A DNA stretch of 64,000 nt from Gammaproteobacteria bacterium. Lineage in GTDB: Bacteria; Pseudomonadota; Gammaproteobacteria; Steroidobacterales; Steroidobacteraceae. Positions 16,048-24,655 of the stretch are shown here, one piece after another. Location: the NCBI GenBank assembly GCA_025359565.1, contig JANYFY010000026.1:62001-126000 (forward strand), in the 5' to 3' direction. Every line of letters starts with the position of its first letter. The first letter of the stretch is position 1. Below the pieces are notes generated by a model. It made no database searches. It was given only the letters and a program-made list of their open reading frames with translations, and had not been told where the DNA came from. Position numbers and translations under genes: made by a program.

Positions 16048-18153
16048 TTATTGCGATGTAACCGTTGGTTGTGAATTCGATAATTCCTTAAGACTCGCCA
16101 CTAGCTTGCGCCAATCAACTCGGCGCGAATCGCTGATCACATCGATCCGAGGAATGCCGCTACCCTTGACTAAATAGTAACCTGTTGCGTGCGGTTCTAC
16201 ACCATTTAAGGCGCATACATCGTTGGCGAGGCTGCACTTTAATCCCAGTTGTTGATAGTGAAACTCTTTAAAAAACCGCAGCGCGCCGCGTTCCAGTGCT
16301 GCCGTGGCTCCCTGGCCGCCACCTATGCTAGAGATATTTTCTACCGCGCGCTGACTAATAAGTTTTTTTGAGCGATCACCCGGAGTGCTAAATAAACTGG
16401 CGTCAAAAGCGGTTGGCTCCCAGCCGACCAAATGCAGTGCTGCGATATGGCCGCTCAGTCGCCCGGTGATTTGTCCAAATGAAAAGGCGCTGGTCACTGC
16501 CGCGAGATCTAAGCGGTTGATGATGATATTGGCGTTAAGTTGTGGGCGGGCCCCGAAGGCCTCGCTCATGGTCAAATCGCTTACCGAGACATCACCATCG
16601 AAAATTTTTGCGTGTAACTGACCGCCCAGCGTCATTCTACCGTGCTCTACTTTAAGTTGCGGTATGGCACCCGCCACACTGCCGGCGAATATTGGCCAAC
16701 CAAACGCCTTGCACAATAACGGCATGCTAAGGGGCTCTAGTACGCCGTCAAATTGTACAGACATTTGTGCAGTGCCGATGCGCTGCAATTCTAGTCTGTT
16801 TACTTTAAGCCCACCATCCAGTACGGGAATTCGCAAGGCCTGCAGAAGTTGGAAATCTGCGCCTTCAGTAAAGAACCTTATCCGGGCCGACCCCAAACCG
16901 ATTCCATAGGCATTAGCGCTCTGCCAGCTCAGTTCGCTGGGGAAAGTTGTACGATGCGTTCTACTCCAGATGACATGCCCTTCCAATCCGCCTATGGCAA
17001 GGCCGGCCACGTGATCGCTTAAGTGCAGATCTTGCAGAATTAAATCGAGTGTCACGGGAACATTGTTTTCGACCACTATTTGGCCTTTAATTAGCCCACG
17101 TCCTTCAAGTTTGGAGAGCAGGGTTCCTAGCAGTAGACCGGCGCGGGTCTGTTGCGGAAGTGCGCCTAAATCAAATTTGGCTATTTGGGCTGACAATTGG
17201 ATGGCTGGAGATTGTGTGCTGAAGTTAAGATTTGCAAGGACATCGGCTGTTAACAATTGGCCTAGCTTAAGCTGCAAGCGATCAAAGACCAGAGTACTGT
17301 TGCGCCAAGCGCCGGAGAAATCTGCCGTTAGCGCAGCAGGGAAGCGCGCAGTAGATGAAGGTTCAGTGGGAGAGAAATTCCAGTACAGGCGACTGATCAG
17401 TAGTTCGCCGTGGGTACCCGTGAGCTGGCCTTGCGCTTTCCATGTACCGGACATCTGCGCGGCGTCGACTTTGAGCCCCACTTGGAGGTTTTGTGCGGCA
17501 ATAGTGCCATCCGCATTGCCCAGATTGAATTTTGAGACCTCGGTGTCGATATGCGCGTGATTGAAGTTTTTGTTTCCCGAAAGGAGCGCGTGGGCGTAGG
17601 CGAGTCTACCGTCTAGGGTCCAGTCCTTTGGCAGCCGGAACAGCGTGCCCCATTGTTTACGAAGCTCCGCGATGGATAGGTTTGTAGCAGTGGCCTCGAT
17701 TGACCACAAGGGCTCGTGCCAGTGCTTGCGCCAAACGCCTTGCAGCCGAATTTGACCGCCCGCCACGGTAATCGCGTTACTGGAGAAATTTAAGGTTTGC
17801 GTTTGCGGGTGCCAACCAAGATCGGCAATCAAGGCAACTGACCCGAATTTCTGGAAATGAGCGTGTATTTTTGCAGCGACACAACGGTACAAAGGAGCTT
17901 TTATTTCAAGCGCTGGACAATAGATTTGCACGCCACGAGCGATACCGAGTTCCGGTCCAAAATCGAGCGCCGCAACTTGCACGCGCGCTGTTGTGAGATT
18001 TGAATTGGCCAGCAAAAGTTCGACTGTGACGCCTTGGGCGTGCATGCCGTAACCGGCCCAATCGGCAAAGGATAAAGTTGTTTTGTCAATAGCGCCGAGC
18101 GGTGCGCTTACCAATAGTAAAAAACTCAAACGCGCTAACGATATCCGAATCAT
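16048..18153 (-). CDS. ydbH: YdbH-like AsmA-family envelope protein (lipid transport)
   Basis: A 701-aa protein with an N-terminal hydrophobic segment (residues 5-20) and a long beta-rich body typical of AsmA/TamB/YhdP/YdbH bridges between the membranes. The C-terminal region is the most conserved: ISSIGGGQGATAALERGALR, FFKEFHYQQLGLKCSL and VCALNGVEPHATGYYLVKGS. E. coli YdbH acts redundantly with TamB and YhdP in phospholipid delivery to the outer membrane. It is somewhat shorter than the E. coli protein (about 880 aa). It lies upstream of ydbL in one operon and is divergent from a response regulator gene. Confidence 0.78.
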   Translation of the reverse strand: MIRISLARLSFLLLVSAPLGAIDKTTLSFADWAGYGMHAQGVTVELLLANSNLTTARVQVAALDFGPELGIARGVQIYCPALEIKAPLYRCVAAKIHAHFQKFGSVALIADLGWHPQTQTLNFSSNAITVAGGQIRLQGVWRKHWHEPLWSIEATATNLSIAELRKQWGTLFRLPKDWTLDGRLAYAHALLSGNKNFNHAHIDTEVSKFNLGNADGTIAAQNLQVGLKVDAAQMSGTWKAQGQLTGTHGELLISRLYWNFSPTEPSSTARFPAALTADFSGAWRNSTLVFDRLQLKLGQLLTADVLANLNFSTQSPAIQLSAQIAKFDLGALPQQTRAGLLLGTLLSKLEGRGLIKGQIVVENNVPVTLDLILQDLHLSDHVAGLAIGGLEGHVIWSRTHRTTFPSELSWQSANAYGIGLGSARIRFFTEGADFQLLQALRIPVLDGGLKVNRLELQRIGTAQMSVQFDGVLEPLSMPLLCKAFGWPIFAGSVAGAIPQLKVEHGRMTLGGQLHAKIFDGDVSVSDLTMSEAFGARPQLNANIIINRLDLAAVTSAFSFGQITGRLSGHIAALHLVGWEPTAFDASLFSTPGDRSKKLISQRAVENISSIGGGQGATAALERGALRFFKEFHYQQLGLKCSLANDVCALNGVEPHATGYYLVKGSGIPRIDVISDSRRVDWRKLVASLKELSNSQPTVTSQ

Positions 18154-18163
18154 AGGTTTGCAC

Positions 18164-18169
18164 TATAAT
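18164..18169 (+). promoter_or_regulatory. consensus -10 just before the response regulator start
   Basis: TATAAT lies 7 bp before the preferred ATG at 18177. Used as a -10, transcription would begin within a base or two of the start codon, giving a leaderless mRNA. No good -35 is visible at 16-18 bp. The gap to ydbH is only 23 bp, so there is no room for a conventional promoter with a leader. Confidence 0.4.
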
Positions 18170-18176
18170 GCTTCTC

Positions 18177-19589
18177 ATGGTTCGCAAACGCGCATTAGTA
18201 GTTGACGATTCCAAGTCCGCTCGAGTGATCTTGAGCCGTATGCTTGAGAAGTATGATATCGAAGTGGATATGGCTGAGTCGGCTGAGCAAGCGATTGATT
18301 ATTTAAAAAACAGCCGTCCCGACGCGATTTTCATGGACCATCTTATGCCCGGCATGGATGGCTTCGAGGCTGTCCAAGCCATCAAAGGCAATCCTCAAAC
18401 AGCTACTATTCCCATTATGATGTACACCTCACAGGAGGGTGAATTGTACGTGGGTCAGGCACGCGCTTTAGGAGCTATGGGTGTATTACCCAAACAGGTG
18501 CGGCCCGTTGATGTTTCAAAAGTTTTGTACGAGCTGCATTTACTTCCTGATCGGCGTGATACTGAGCAGCCCGATGCGCAGCGTCCTGAGGTGATGCGGG
18601 TTGATATAGACCACCCGGTGACGCCGTTGACCCCGCGTTCCGGCGTATCGCCATTGGCGGCTATTGTGCCCGCGGTTACTCCCGAGTGGGGTCGTAGACT
18701 GGAATCTACCCTTAAGGACCAGACGGCCGATCTACGGCGCTTTATAGTGGCGAGCTTCGATAGTTTTTCGTCGCGGATTGTTAGTGATATGCGGCTTGTG
18801 GTACATGCGCCTCAAAACGAAGTAGTGCCTCCACTGCCGCTGCCCCCGAAATGGCCTTGGCTCGCAGGCATGGCGGCGATTGGCTCTTTGGCTGTGTTGG
18901 CGGGTGCATTGTGGTGGTTGACGCGGGATGACTTGGCAAAATCTCGAGTGGAGCTTGCGGGGTTGGCCGCTGCGAACGCCCAGTTGCAGCGTTCCCGCGA
19001 TGACTTGACGATCACCGTTAAAGATCTCACAGCTGCCATTGCTAATTTCCAGGCACTCCCCGCTGCGGGCAGCTCAATGTCCGGCGGTGGGATCGCACGT
19101 GCGGAAAGTGTTCCTTATGGTGAGGTACCGTTTGATAGAAGTCGTCTTGATGTACTGCGCGATCTATTATCCACGCTCGAAGCTAAAGGGTATAAGGGGG
19201 TCGTCAAGATGACCAGCATGCCAGGAGTGTTTTGTTTAAGCGGTAATGCGCTAGATGGATATGTGCCAGCAAATCCTAATTTGCCAGCTAGCAAATGTGA
19301 TCTGGTCGGTAACCCTTTTGAAGAGTCATTGTCGGCGCAGCAGCGTCAATCGCTGGCCTTCGCTAATTTGGCGTCCAGTGTCCGTCAGCGAACCTCAGGC
19401 CGACTAACGGTGGCAGTTGAAAATGCAACCACCCCTCGCGCTCCCGTAGCCTATCCAGCGCGTAGCGAATCATTGACCGCAGGCGAATGGAATCGTGTTG
19501 CCGTCGCTAATAATAGAGTTGAGTTCGTGACTGAGTTGTCTACGGAACAATTGGCCGCTACGCCAGGCGCTCCCGGGGCGGTACGTTAA
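18177..19589 (+). CDS. membrane-anchored response regulator with an unknown C-terminal domain
   Basis: A 470-aa protein. Residues 1-125 are a receiver domain with acidic pair D10-D11, phosphoacceptor D54 in FMDHLMPGMDG, T84 in YTSQEG and K106 in LPKQV. A Pro-rich linker and amphipathic stretch follow (residues 130-215). One transmembrane helix (about residues 222-245, LAGMAAIGSLAVLAGALWWL) leads to a coiled coil, and the last 170 residues (Cys at FCLSGN and SKCDLVG) have no family I can name. Topology would put the receiver in the cytoplasm and the C-terminal domain in the periplasm. No histidine kinase gene is adjacent. Confidence 0.8.
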   Translation: MVRKRALVVDDSKSARVILSRMLEKYDIEVDMAESAEQAIDYLKNSRPDAIFMDHLMPGMDGFEAVQAIKGNPQTATIPIMMYTSQEGELYVGQARALGAMGVLPKQVRPVDVSKVLYELHLLPDRRDTEQPDAQRPEVMRVDIDHPVTPLTPRSGVSPLAAIVPAVTPEWGRRLESTLKDQTADLRRFIVASFDSFSSRIVSDMRLVVHAPQNEVVPPLPLPPKWPWLAGMAAIGSLAVLAGALWWLTRDDLAKSRVELAGLAAANAQLQRSRDDLTITVKDLTAAIANFQALPAAGSSMSGGGIARAESVPYGEVPFDRSRLDVLRDLLSTLEAKGYKGVVKMTSMPGVFCLSGNALDGYVPANPNLPASKCDLVGNPFEESLSAQQRQSLAFANLASSVRQRTSGRLTVAVENATTPRAPVAYPARSESLTAGEWNRVAVANNRVEFVTELSTEQLAATPGAPGAVR

Positions 19590-19631
19590 ATTAGAGGTTA
19601 GGGCGTGATTAGGTTAGTGCTTTAGGCCCAA

Positions 19632-20456
19632 TCAAAAGGCTACTCTTACAAAAAACTCGGGGCCTTTGGCCTTGAAGTTAATATAACCCGACTGTTTCAA
19701 TGAGGTCGATGATAACTTTGCTTGAAGAGAGTTGTAGCCAAGTGCAAGCGAGATGTTCGGACGCAGACGATACAAAGCGTCAAATTCGTACAGAACTAAT
19801 GACCCATTGAGTTTTTGCGCGGAAGCCTTGAGATACTGTGCCCTTCCATCTAGGTAAAATCGTTTACTGAACACCCATGTAGCGTCAAACCCGGCGGTTG
19901 GCAATGGGCCCGCTTGATCTTCTTGCTGGTCGATATGCCGCGTTTGAGTTTGAACTCGCGCGCGCGTGGAAATATCAGTTATGCTAACGCCTAACGTGCC
20001 AGCAATTTCCAGTTTTTCGCTGTGCCAAAAAGAATAACCGTAAGTAAGGCCTAGCATGCGGACGCTCACACTGGTATTGACTGGATCACCTGCCAAAAGG
20101 ATCACATCTCGAAATACGAGGGGAGCACCGCTTAAGGTTTTATCGCCGGTTCTATCCAGCGTAAAGTAATCGAAGCGCAAACGATGCCGTTCGGCGGCGC
20201 GCACCATCACCTGAAATTTCGGCTCGAAGTTTGATCGGCTTAAGCCTAAATCGTTTTCCGCGCTAAGCGCAGACCCGGGTAAATGGTTGCTACTGTCGAG
20301 TCGTATATCGGTGGCAGAGGCGATTTTGGTAATGCCTAACGAAAGACGGACTCGCTCATTAGTGGGACTCAAGTCGCTGTTAAGATTTAAATAGTCATCG
20401 GCGTGAGCGATTGTTGCCATTAAGGCCAAGATCATCCCCACCGTGCCATTCTTCAT
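19632..20456 (-). CDS. predicted outer-membrane beta-barrel protein
   Basis: A 274-aa protein from the ATG at 20454-20456, which has GAAGGA at the right distance; 20471 is an alternative start. A signal peptide ending TIAHA is followed by alternating polar and aromatic strands (FEPKFQVMVRAAERHRLRFD, VRMLGLTYGYSFW, FYLDGRAQYLKASAQ), ending in VRVAF with the C-terminal Phe typical of outer-membrane barrels. No specific family is recognised. It follows the bactofilin gene by 76 bp on the same strand. Confidence 0.65.
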   Translation of the reverse strand: MKNGTVGMILALMATIAHADDYLNLNSDLSPTNERVRLSLGITKIASATDIRLDSSNHLPGSALSAENDLGLSRSNFEPKFQVMVRAAERHRLRFDYFTLDRTGDKTLSGAPLVFRDVILLAGDPVNTSVSVRMLGLTYGYSFWHSEKLEIAGTLGVSITDISTRARVQTQTRHIDQQEDQAGPLPTAGFDATWVFSKRFYLDGRAQYLKASAQKLNGSLVLYEFDALYRLRPNISLALGYNSLQAKLSSTSLKQSGYINFKAKGPEFFVRVAF

Positions 20457-20532
20457 TATAAAATCCTTCATCTACTTTGCAGTCTTTAATATTACGGCAA
20501 CACTCAAAATTGACCGCTGTGTCGCCAATAGC

Positions 20533-20937
20533 TTACAAGAGCTCGGGTTTTTCGCGGTGTTCGTCGAATTGACGCACGGGTTCACCCGAAGTGACTTCAA
20601 TTGCGCCGTCGACAATAGCACCGTTTGCGATCGCCACCGTTTGGGCGCTGACGCTGCCCCGAATGACCGCTGAAAAGCCAATTTCTAGTTTGCCCTGAAC
20701 AGTGAGGCTGCCGATTATTTCCCCAGCCACTATGGCCTGACGAGCACTAATATGGCCATGCCAGACGGCGTTGGCGGCGAGAATTAGATCGCCCTCTATC
20801 TCACCGTCTCCATAGACTTCGCCGGAAACTACAAACTGCCCTGGGCCGCGAATATTACCGTCAATTACGCTTCCTGCACCTATAAAGGTCGGAGCTGCCG
20901 AATTTCGTTCCAAAAATCGCCGTTTCTGAGCGCTCAT
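20533..20937 (-). CDS. bactofilin (polymer-forming cytoskeletal protein)
   Basis: A 134-aa protein from the ATG at 20935-20937; a GTG at 20964 is possible. Its middle is a right-handed beta-helix ladder of Gly/Ile/Val repeats: GSVIDGNIRGPGQFVVSGEV, GEIEGDL, GHISARQAIVAGEIIGSL and KLEIGFSAVIRGSVSA. Bactofilins polymerise without nucleotides and organise shape or envelope enzymes. The ends are short and unstructured, as is usual. The next gene downstream is a barrel protein. Confidence 0.85.
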   Translation of the reverse strand: MSAQKRRFLERNSAAPTFIGAGSVIDGNIRGPGQFVVSGEVYGDGEIEGDLILAANAVWHGHISARQAIVAGEIIGSLTVQGKLEIGFSAVIRGSVSAQTVAIANGAIVDGAIEVTSGEPVRQFDEHREKPELL

Positions 20938-21054
20938 CTGCACAGTATCCCCTATCCTTGGCACTCGTTAATGTGACGGGATCGGCGTCGCCGACAGATC
21001 TTACATTTCACAGTAGAATAAGAGTGGTCTCGAAATAATAAAGTGAGCCTAAAG

Positions 21055-21822
21055 ATGGGTATTCAGAAATTAGTGTGTTTGCTGTGTTGCGTGGGCGCCT
21101 TAGGTGTCGGCTGTAGCCGTCAACAAAGCGACTGGGAGCAAGCTCGAGCTACGAATACGAGCGCGTCTTATGAGCAATTCTTGAAGAAATACCCTACAAG
21201 CGAATTTACGGCCCAGGCTCAGGCTCGTGCGAAAGAGCTCGATGAGGAGCATGACTGGCAGAAAGCTCGCGATACCGATACGCAAGACGCCTACCAAGCA
21301 TTTTTAAAGCAACATCCGGAGGGCAAATTTACCGAAGAAGCCCGCATTCGAGTCGAGAATTTTACTTTAGCTCAAGCGCCTTCGGTTGCGGCCGGAGCAG
21401 TGGGTGCCGCAGGGGCAGTGGGTGCCCTAGGAGCGGTGGGCACCGCCGCGGTGGCTGGTGAAACTGGCGGTGTTGCTAGTAATGTGGGCGCGTTAAAGCC
21501 TGCGCCTGCGCCTGCGCCTGCGCCGGTGAAACCCGAAAAAGCGCAGACTTCTTCACGAATTACGTCACCCAAAGGGTTTGGCGTGCAGCTAGGATCATTC
21601 AGTTCGGGTTCAGAAGCGGCTAATCAACTCTGGACGCAACTCACTAAGAAGTATCCTGCGGTACTGGCAGGACTGCATTCGAAGGTCTCGCAAGTAAAGG
21701 TTGCGAGTGGTCCTGTTTATAGACTGCAAGTGGTAGGACTGAGCGAAAAAAAGGCATCGGCCGTGTGTAACGATTTAAAGACCAAGGCGCAGGCCTGTGT
21801 AATGCTACGACCTGGCCGTTGA
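21055..21822 (+). CDS. SPOR-domain lipoprotein with two repeat units
   Basis: A 255-aa predicted lipoprotein (lipobox LGVGC) from the ATG at 21055; an in-frame GTG lies at 21043. Two roughly 40-residue repeats follow (DWEQARATNTSASYEQFLKK and DWQKARDTDTQDAYQAFLKQ), then an Ala/Gly/Val linker and PAPAPAPAPV encoded by a GCGCCT repeat. The C-terminus from about residue 180 is a SPOR domain (GFGVQLGSFSSGSEAANQLW, then VYRLQVVGL), which binds denuded glycan at septa. A role near the division site is likely. Its 3' end overlaps the opdB stop by 18 bp in convergent orientation. Confidence 0.8.
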   Translation: MGIQKLVCLLCCVGALGVGCSRQQSDWEQARATNTSASYEQFLKKYPTSEFTAQAQARAKELDEEHDWQKARDTDTQDAYQAFLKQHPEGKFTEEARIRVENFTLAQAPSVAAGAVGAAGAVGALGAVGTAAVAGETGGVASNVGALKPAPAPAPAPVKPEKAQTSSRITSPKGFGVQLGSFSSGSEAANQLWTQLTKKYPAVLAGLHSKVSQVKVASGPVYRLQVVGLSEKKASAVCNDLKTKAQACVMLRPGR

Positions 21823-24015
21823 TGGCGCGTTGGCAAGTCGCTTAGGAAGTCTTACATCGTCAGGGCTGGTGGCGTGGTCCGTTAGCGCCCCCAGCAAACC
21901 CAACATGAACGCATATTCCTTGGCGATGATGCGGTAGCGTTGGAAGCGACCCGATTTGCCGCCGTGTCCAGCTTCCATGTCGGTGTGCAAAATCAAAAGA
22001 TTTTGGTCGGTCTTAGTTGCGCGCAATTTCGCCACCCACTTGGCGGGTTCATAGTATTGCACCTGGCTGTCCCATAGCCCGGTGGTGACGAGTATCGCAG
22101 GGTATTGTTGGGCGCGTACATTGTCATACGGCGAGTAGCTTAATAAATAATCATAGTATTTCCGGTCGGCGGGGTTGCCCCATTCATCGTACTCATTAGT
22201 GGTGAGTGGAATACTTTCATCCAACATGGTTGTGAGTACATCGACGAAGGGTACTTGAGCAACGATGCCGCAATAGTCTTGAGGACTCGTGTTCGCGATG
22301 ACGCCCATTAATAGTCCGCCAGCGCTGCCACCCATGGCGAATACTAAGGTTTTCGCGGCGTATCGATTTGCGACCAAATAACGGGTAACGTCGATAAAGT
22401 CTGTGAAGGTATTTTTTTTGTTGAGTAGTCGGCCCTGATCGTACCACTCGCGGCCCATTTCTTGACCGCCGCGCACATGGGCGATCGCAAAAACGAAACC
22501 CCGATCCAGCAAACTTAAACGCGCTGAAGAGAAAATCGGATCCATCGATAAACCATAGGAGCCGTAAGCGTATTGCAGCATCGGCGCGGACGCATCGCGC
22601 ACAAAGTCCTTATGATAGACAATCGACACTGGAATTAATTGCGCGTCGCGAGCCGGTGCAAACAAAAATTCGGTACGGTAATCAGCGGGGTCAAAATTCC
22701 CTATCACGGGGTCACGTTTAAGTAATTTTTTTTTGCCTGACTGCAGCGAATAGTCGTAGATCGTCGTGGGTGTGGTCAGTGATGAATAGGAGTAGCGTAG
22801 CACCTCGGTATTCATCTCTGGATTTGTCGACAGCGACATGCTGTAAGCGGCTTCGTCGCTCGCAATGAAGAATTCCGCCGCATTCTTCAAAGACTGGGCA
22901 TTTATGGGTGGGACATTTAGGGGCTTGACGCTAATTTTCTTAAGTCCGCCACTGCGAACCGATAGCGCCAAAAAGGTGTTGAACACTTCAAAATCTTCGA
23001 TAAAAATGTCATGACGGTGCGCTACCAGGTCGTGCCACTGATTGCGGTCTGACTCCAGCCCTGCGCGAACCGTCATCAGCCTGAAATTTTTCGCTTGCCA
23101 ATTGGTGCGAATAATAAACTGATCGTGGAGAGCTTCTATTTGATATTCGTGGTCACGCTCGCCAGTTTGGAATACTTTAAAATTGAACTGGCTATCCCCG
23201 GCATCGGCATAACGCCATTCAGAGGATAGTGTGTTTTCCATAGTCAAGAAAATGAAGCGCTCGTCTTTGGATTTGCTAACTCCGGTATAGAAGCTGGTGT
23301 CGGTTTGTTGAAAAATAATTGTATCGAGGCTAAGGTCTTGGCCGAGCACATGTTGTTTGACGGTTAAACCCAGCAGCGTCTCAGGGTCTTTTTCTATATA
23401 CAAAACCCTTTGGTTATCATTCGCCCAGACAATATCCGCTTCAACATCGTTGATGCAGTCGCGCTGAATCGCGCCAGTGGTGAGGTTCTTAAAGCGCAAT
23501 CGGTACTGACGCCTACCCACCGTATCTTCGCAAAATGCAAGCCAATTGGCGTCGGGCGAGATACTCAAAGTCGCGATCTGGTAGAACTCGTGTCCTTGGG
23601 CTAACTCATTGGCATCCAATAGGATTTGTTCAGGGGCATCGAGGGTGCCGCGGCGTCGCGCGTGGATGGGGTATTCCTTACCGGCGGAAAAACGCGTGTA
23701 GTACCAGTAGCCGTTGCGACGATAGGGGACTGAGGCGTCGTCCTGCTTTAGGCGAGCCGTGATTTCGTCGAATAGCTGGTTTTCAAGTTTCTTAATATCG
23801 GCGAACTGCTGCGCTTGGTAAGCGTTTTCGGCGGCGAGGTAGGCCAATACCGCGTCGTTCTTGCGTTCATCGTCACGTAGCCAGTAATAAGGATCGCTGC
23901 GCTCGCCGTGGCGGCAGACCACTGCATAAGGCTTTTGAGCCGCAATGGGAGGGGCCGCCGTGACACTCGGGCCAGGGTTGGAGCCTGCGTTCGGGCTAAA
24001 AGGGTACTTGAACAT
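21805..24015 (-). CDS. ptrB: oligopeptidase B (S9 family serine peptidase)
   Basis: A 736-aa cytosolic peptidase that cleaves short peptides after Arg or Lys. An N-terminal seven-blade propeller (about residues 80-420) precedes the alpha/beta hydrolase domain. Active-site features are YGSYGLSMDP, HVRGGQEMGREWYDQGR, the nucleophile in GGSAGGLLMG, VPFVDVLTTMLD and the histidine in EAGHGGKSGR. There is a short Pro/Ala-rich N-terminal extension without a signal peptide. Confidence 0.93.
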   Translation of the reverse strand: MFKYPFSPNAGSNPGPSVTAAPPIAAQKPYAVVCRHGERSDPYYWLRDDERKNDAVLAYLAAENAYQAQQFADIKKLENQLFDEITARLKQDDASVPYRRNGYWYYTRFSAGKEYPIHARRRGTLDAPEQILLDANELAQGHEFYQIATLSISPDANWLAFCEDTVGRRQYRLRFKNLTTGAIQRDCINDVEADIVWANDNQRVLYIEKDPETLLGLTVKQHVLGQDLSLDTIIFQQTDTSFYTGVSKSKDERFIFLTMENTLSSEWRYADAGDSQFNFKVFQTGERDHEYQIEALHDQFIIRTNWQAKNFRLMTVRAGLESDRNQWHDLVAHRHDIFIEDFEVFNTFLALSVRSGGLKKISVKPLNVPPINAQSLKNAAEFFIASDEAAYSMSLSTNPEMNTEVLRYSYSSLTTPTTIYDYSLQSGKKKLLKRDPVIGNFDPADYRTEFLFAPARDAQLIPVSIVYHKDFVRDASAPMLQYAYGSYGLSMDPIFSSARLSLLDRGFVFAIAHVRGGQEMGREWYDQGRLLNKKNTFTDFIDVTRYLVANRYAAKTLVFAMGGSAGGLLMGVIANTSPQDYCGIVAQVPFVDVLTTMLDESIPLTTNEYDEWGNPADRKYYDYLLSYSPYDNVRAQQYPAILVTTGLWDSQVQYYEPAKWVAKLRATKTDQNLLILHTDMEAGHGGKSGRFQRYRIIAKEYAFMLGLLGALTDHATSPDDVRLPKRLANAPSTARS

Positions 24016-24074
24016 AGAGGGGTGTTTCTAGCGAAACCTGGAGTATAGTTGTGAATGTTATCGGAGGGGGCGTT

Positions 24075-24503
24075 ATGCAGACCGTCGGTCAACTATTAAA
24101 ATTCAAAGGCGATGAAGTATTTTCGGTCGCGCCGCAAGATTCGGTGTTACGCGCGATTGAACTCATGGCTGAAAAGCACGTCGGTGCGTTACTGGTGATG
24201 GAGCAAGGAAAGCTGCTCGGCGTCATCTCGGAGCGCGATTATGCGCGTAAGGTGATACTCAAAAGCCGCTCATCGCACGATACCCCCATCAGCGATATTA
24301 TGAGTTCGCCCGTTATTACGGTTAGCCCAGCGGACACCGTGCATCACTGTATGGAAGTCGTTACGAGGGAGCGATTTCGACATCTACCCGTGGTGCACTC
24401 CGGCCGCGTGGTGGGCATGCTATCCATTGGTGATTTGGTGCGGGCGGTCATTCAGGATCAGCAGGCGCAGATCGAAGAATTAGAACGTTACATTGCGGGT
24501 TGA
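24075..24503 (+). CDS. tandem CBS-domain protein
   Basis: A 142-aa protein made of two CBS motifs: residues 5-60 (VFSVAPQDSVLRAIELMAEK, VGALLVMEQGKLLGVISERD) and 68-125 (VITVSPADTVHHCMEVVTRE, RHLPVVHSGRVVGMLSIGD). The ATG at 24075 is preceded by GGAGGGG, so the longer frame from 24051 is rejected. Such stand-alone pairs bind adenine nucleotides and act as energy sensors; the partner is unknown. Confidence 0.88.
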   Translation: MQTVGQLLKFKGDEVFSVAPQDSVLRAIELMAEKHVGALLVMEQGKLLGVISERDYARKVILKSRSSHDTPISDIMSSPVITVSPADTVHHCMEVVTRERFRHLPVVHSGRVVGMLSIGDLVRAVIQDQQAQIEELERYIAG

Positions 24504-24568
24504 CGGTGACCGCCAGCTAGGTATTATGTAATTCAAAGGTAGGCGTGCCTGTAGTTAGTATCCTACCC

Positions 24569-24583
24569 GGCACAATTTGTGCC
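24569..24583. promoter_or_regulatory. inverted repeat upstream of gltB
   Basis: GGCACAA-T-TTGTGCC is a 7-bp perfect inverted repeat with a one-base centre, ending 72 bp before gltB. Its position suits an operator for glutamate synthase control. It is not followed by a T-run, so a terminator for the CBS gene is less likely. Confidence 0.4.
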
Positions 24584-24655
24584 CTTAAGTTAAGTGATTT
24601 ATTGGTATTAATTCTCGGCTGAAATCTCCGCTGAGTAAAAGATTGTGGGCGTTTT

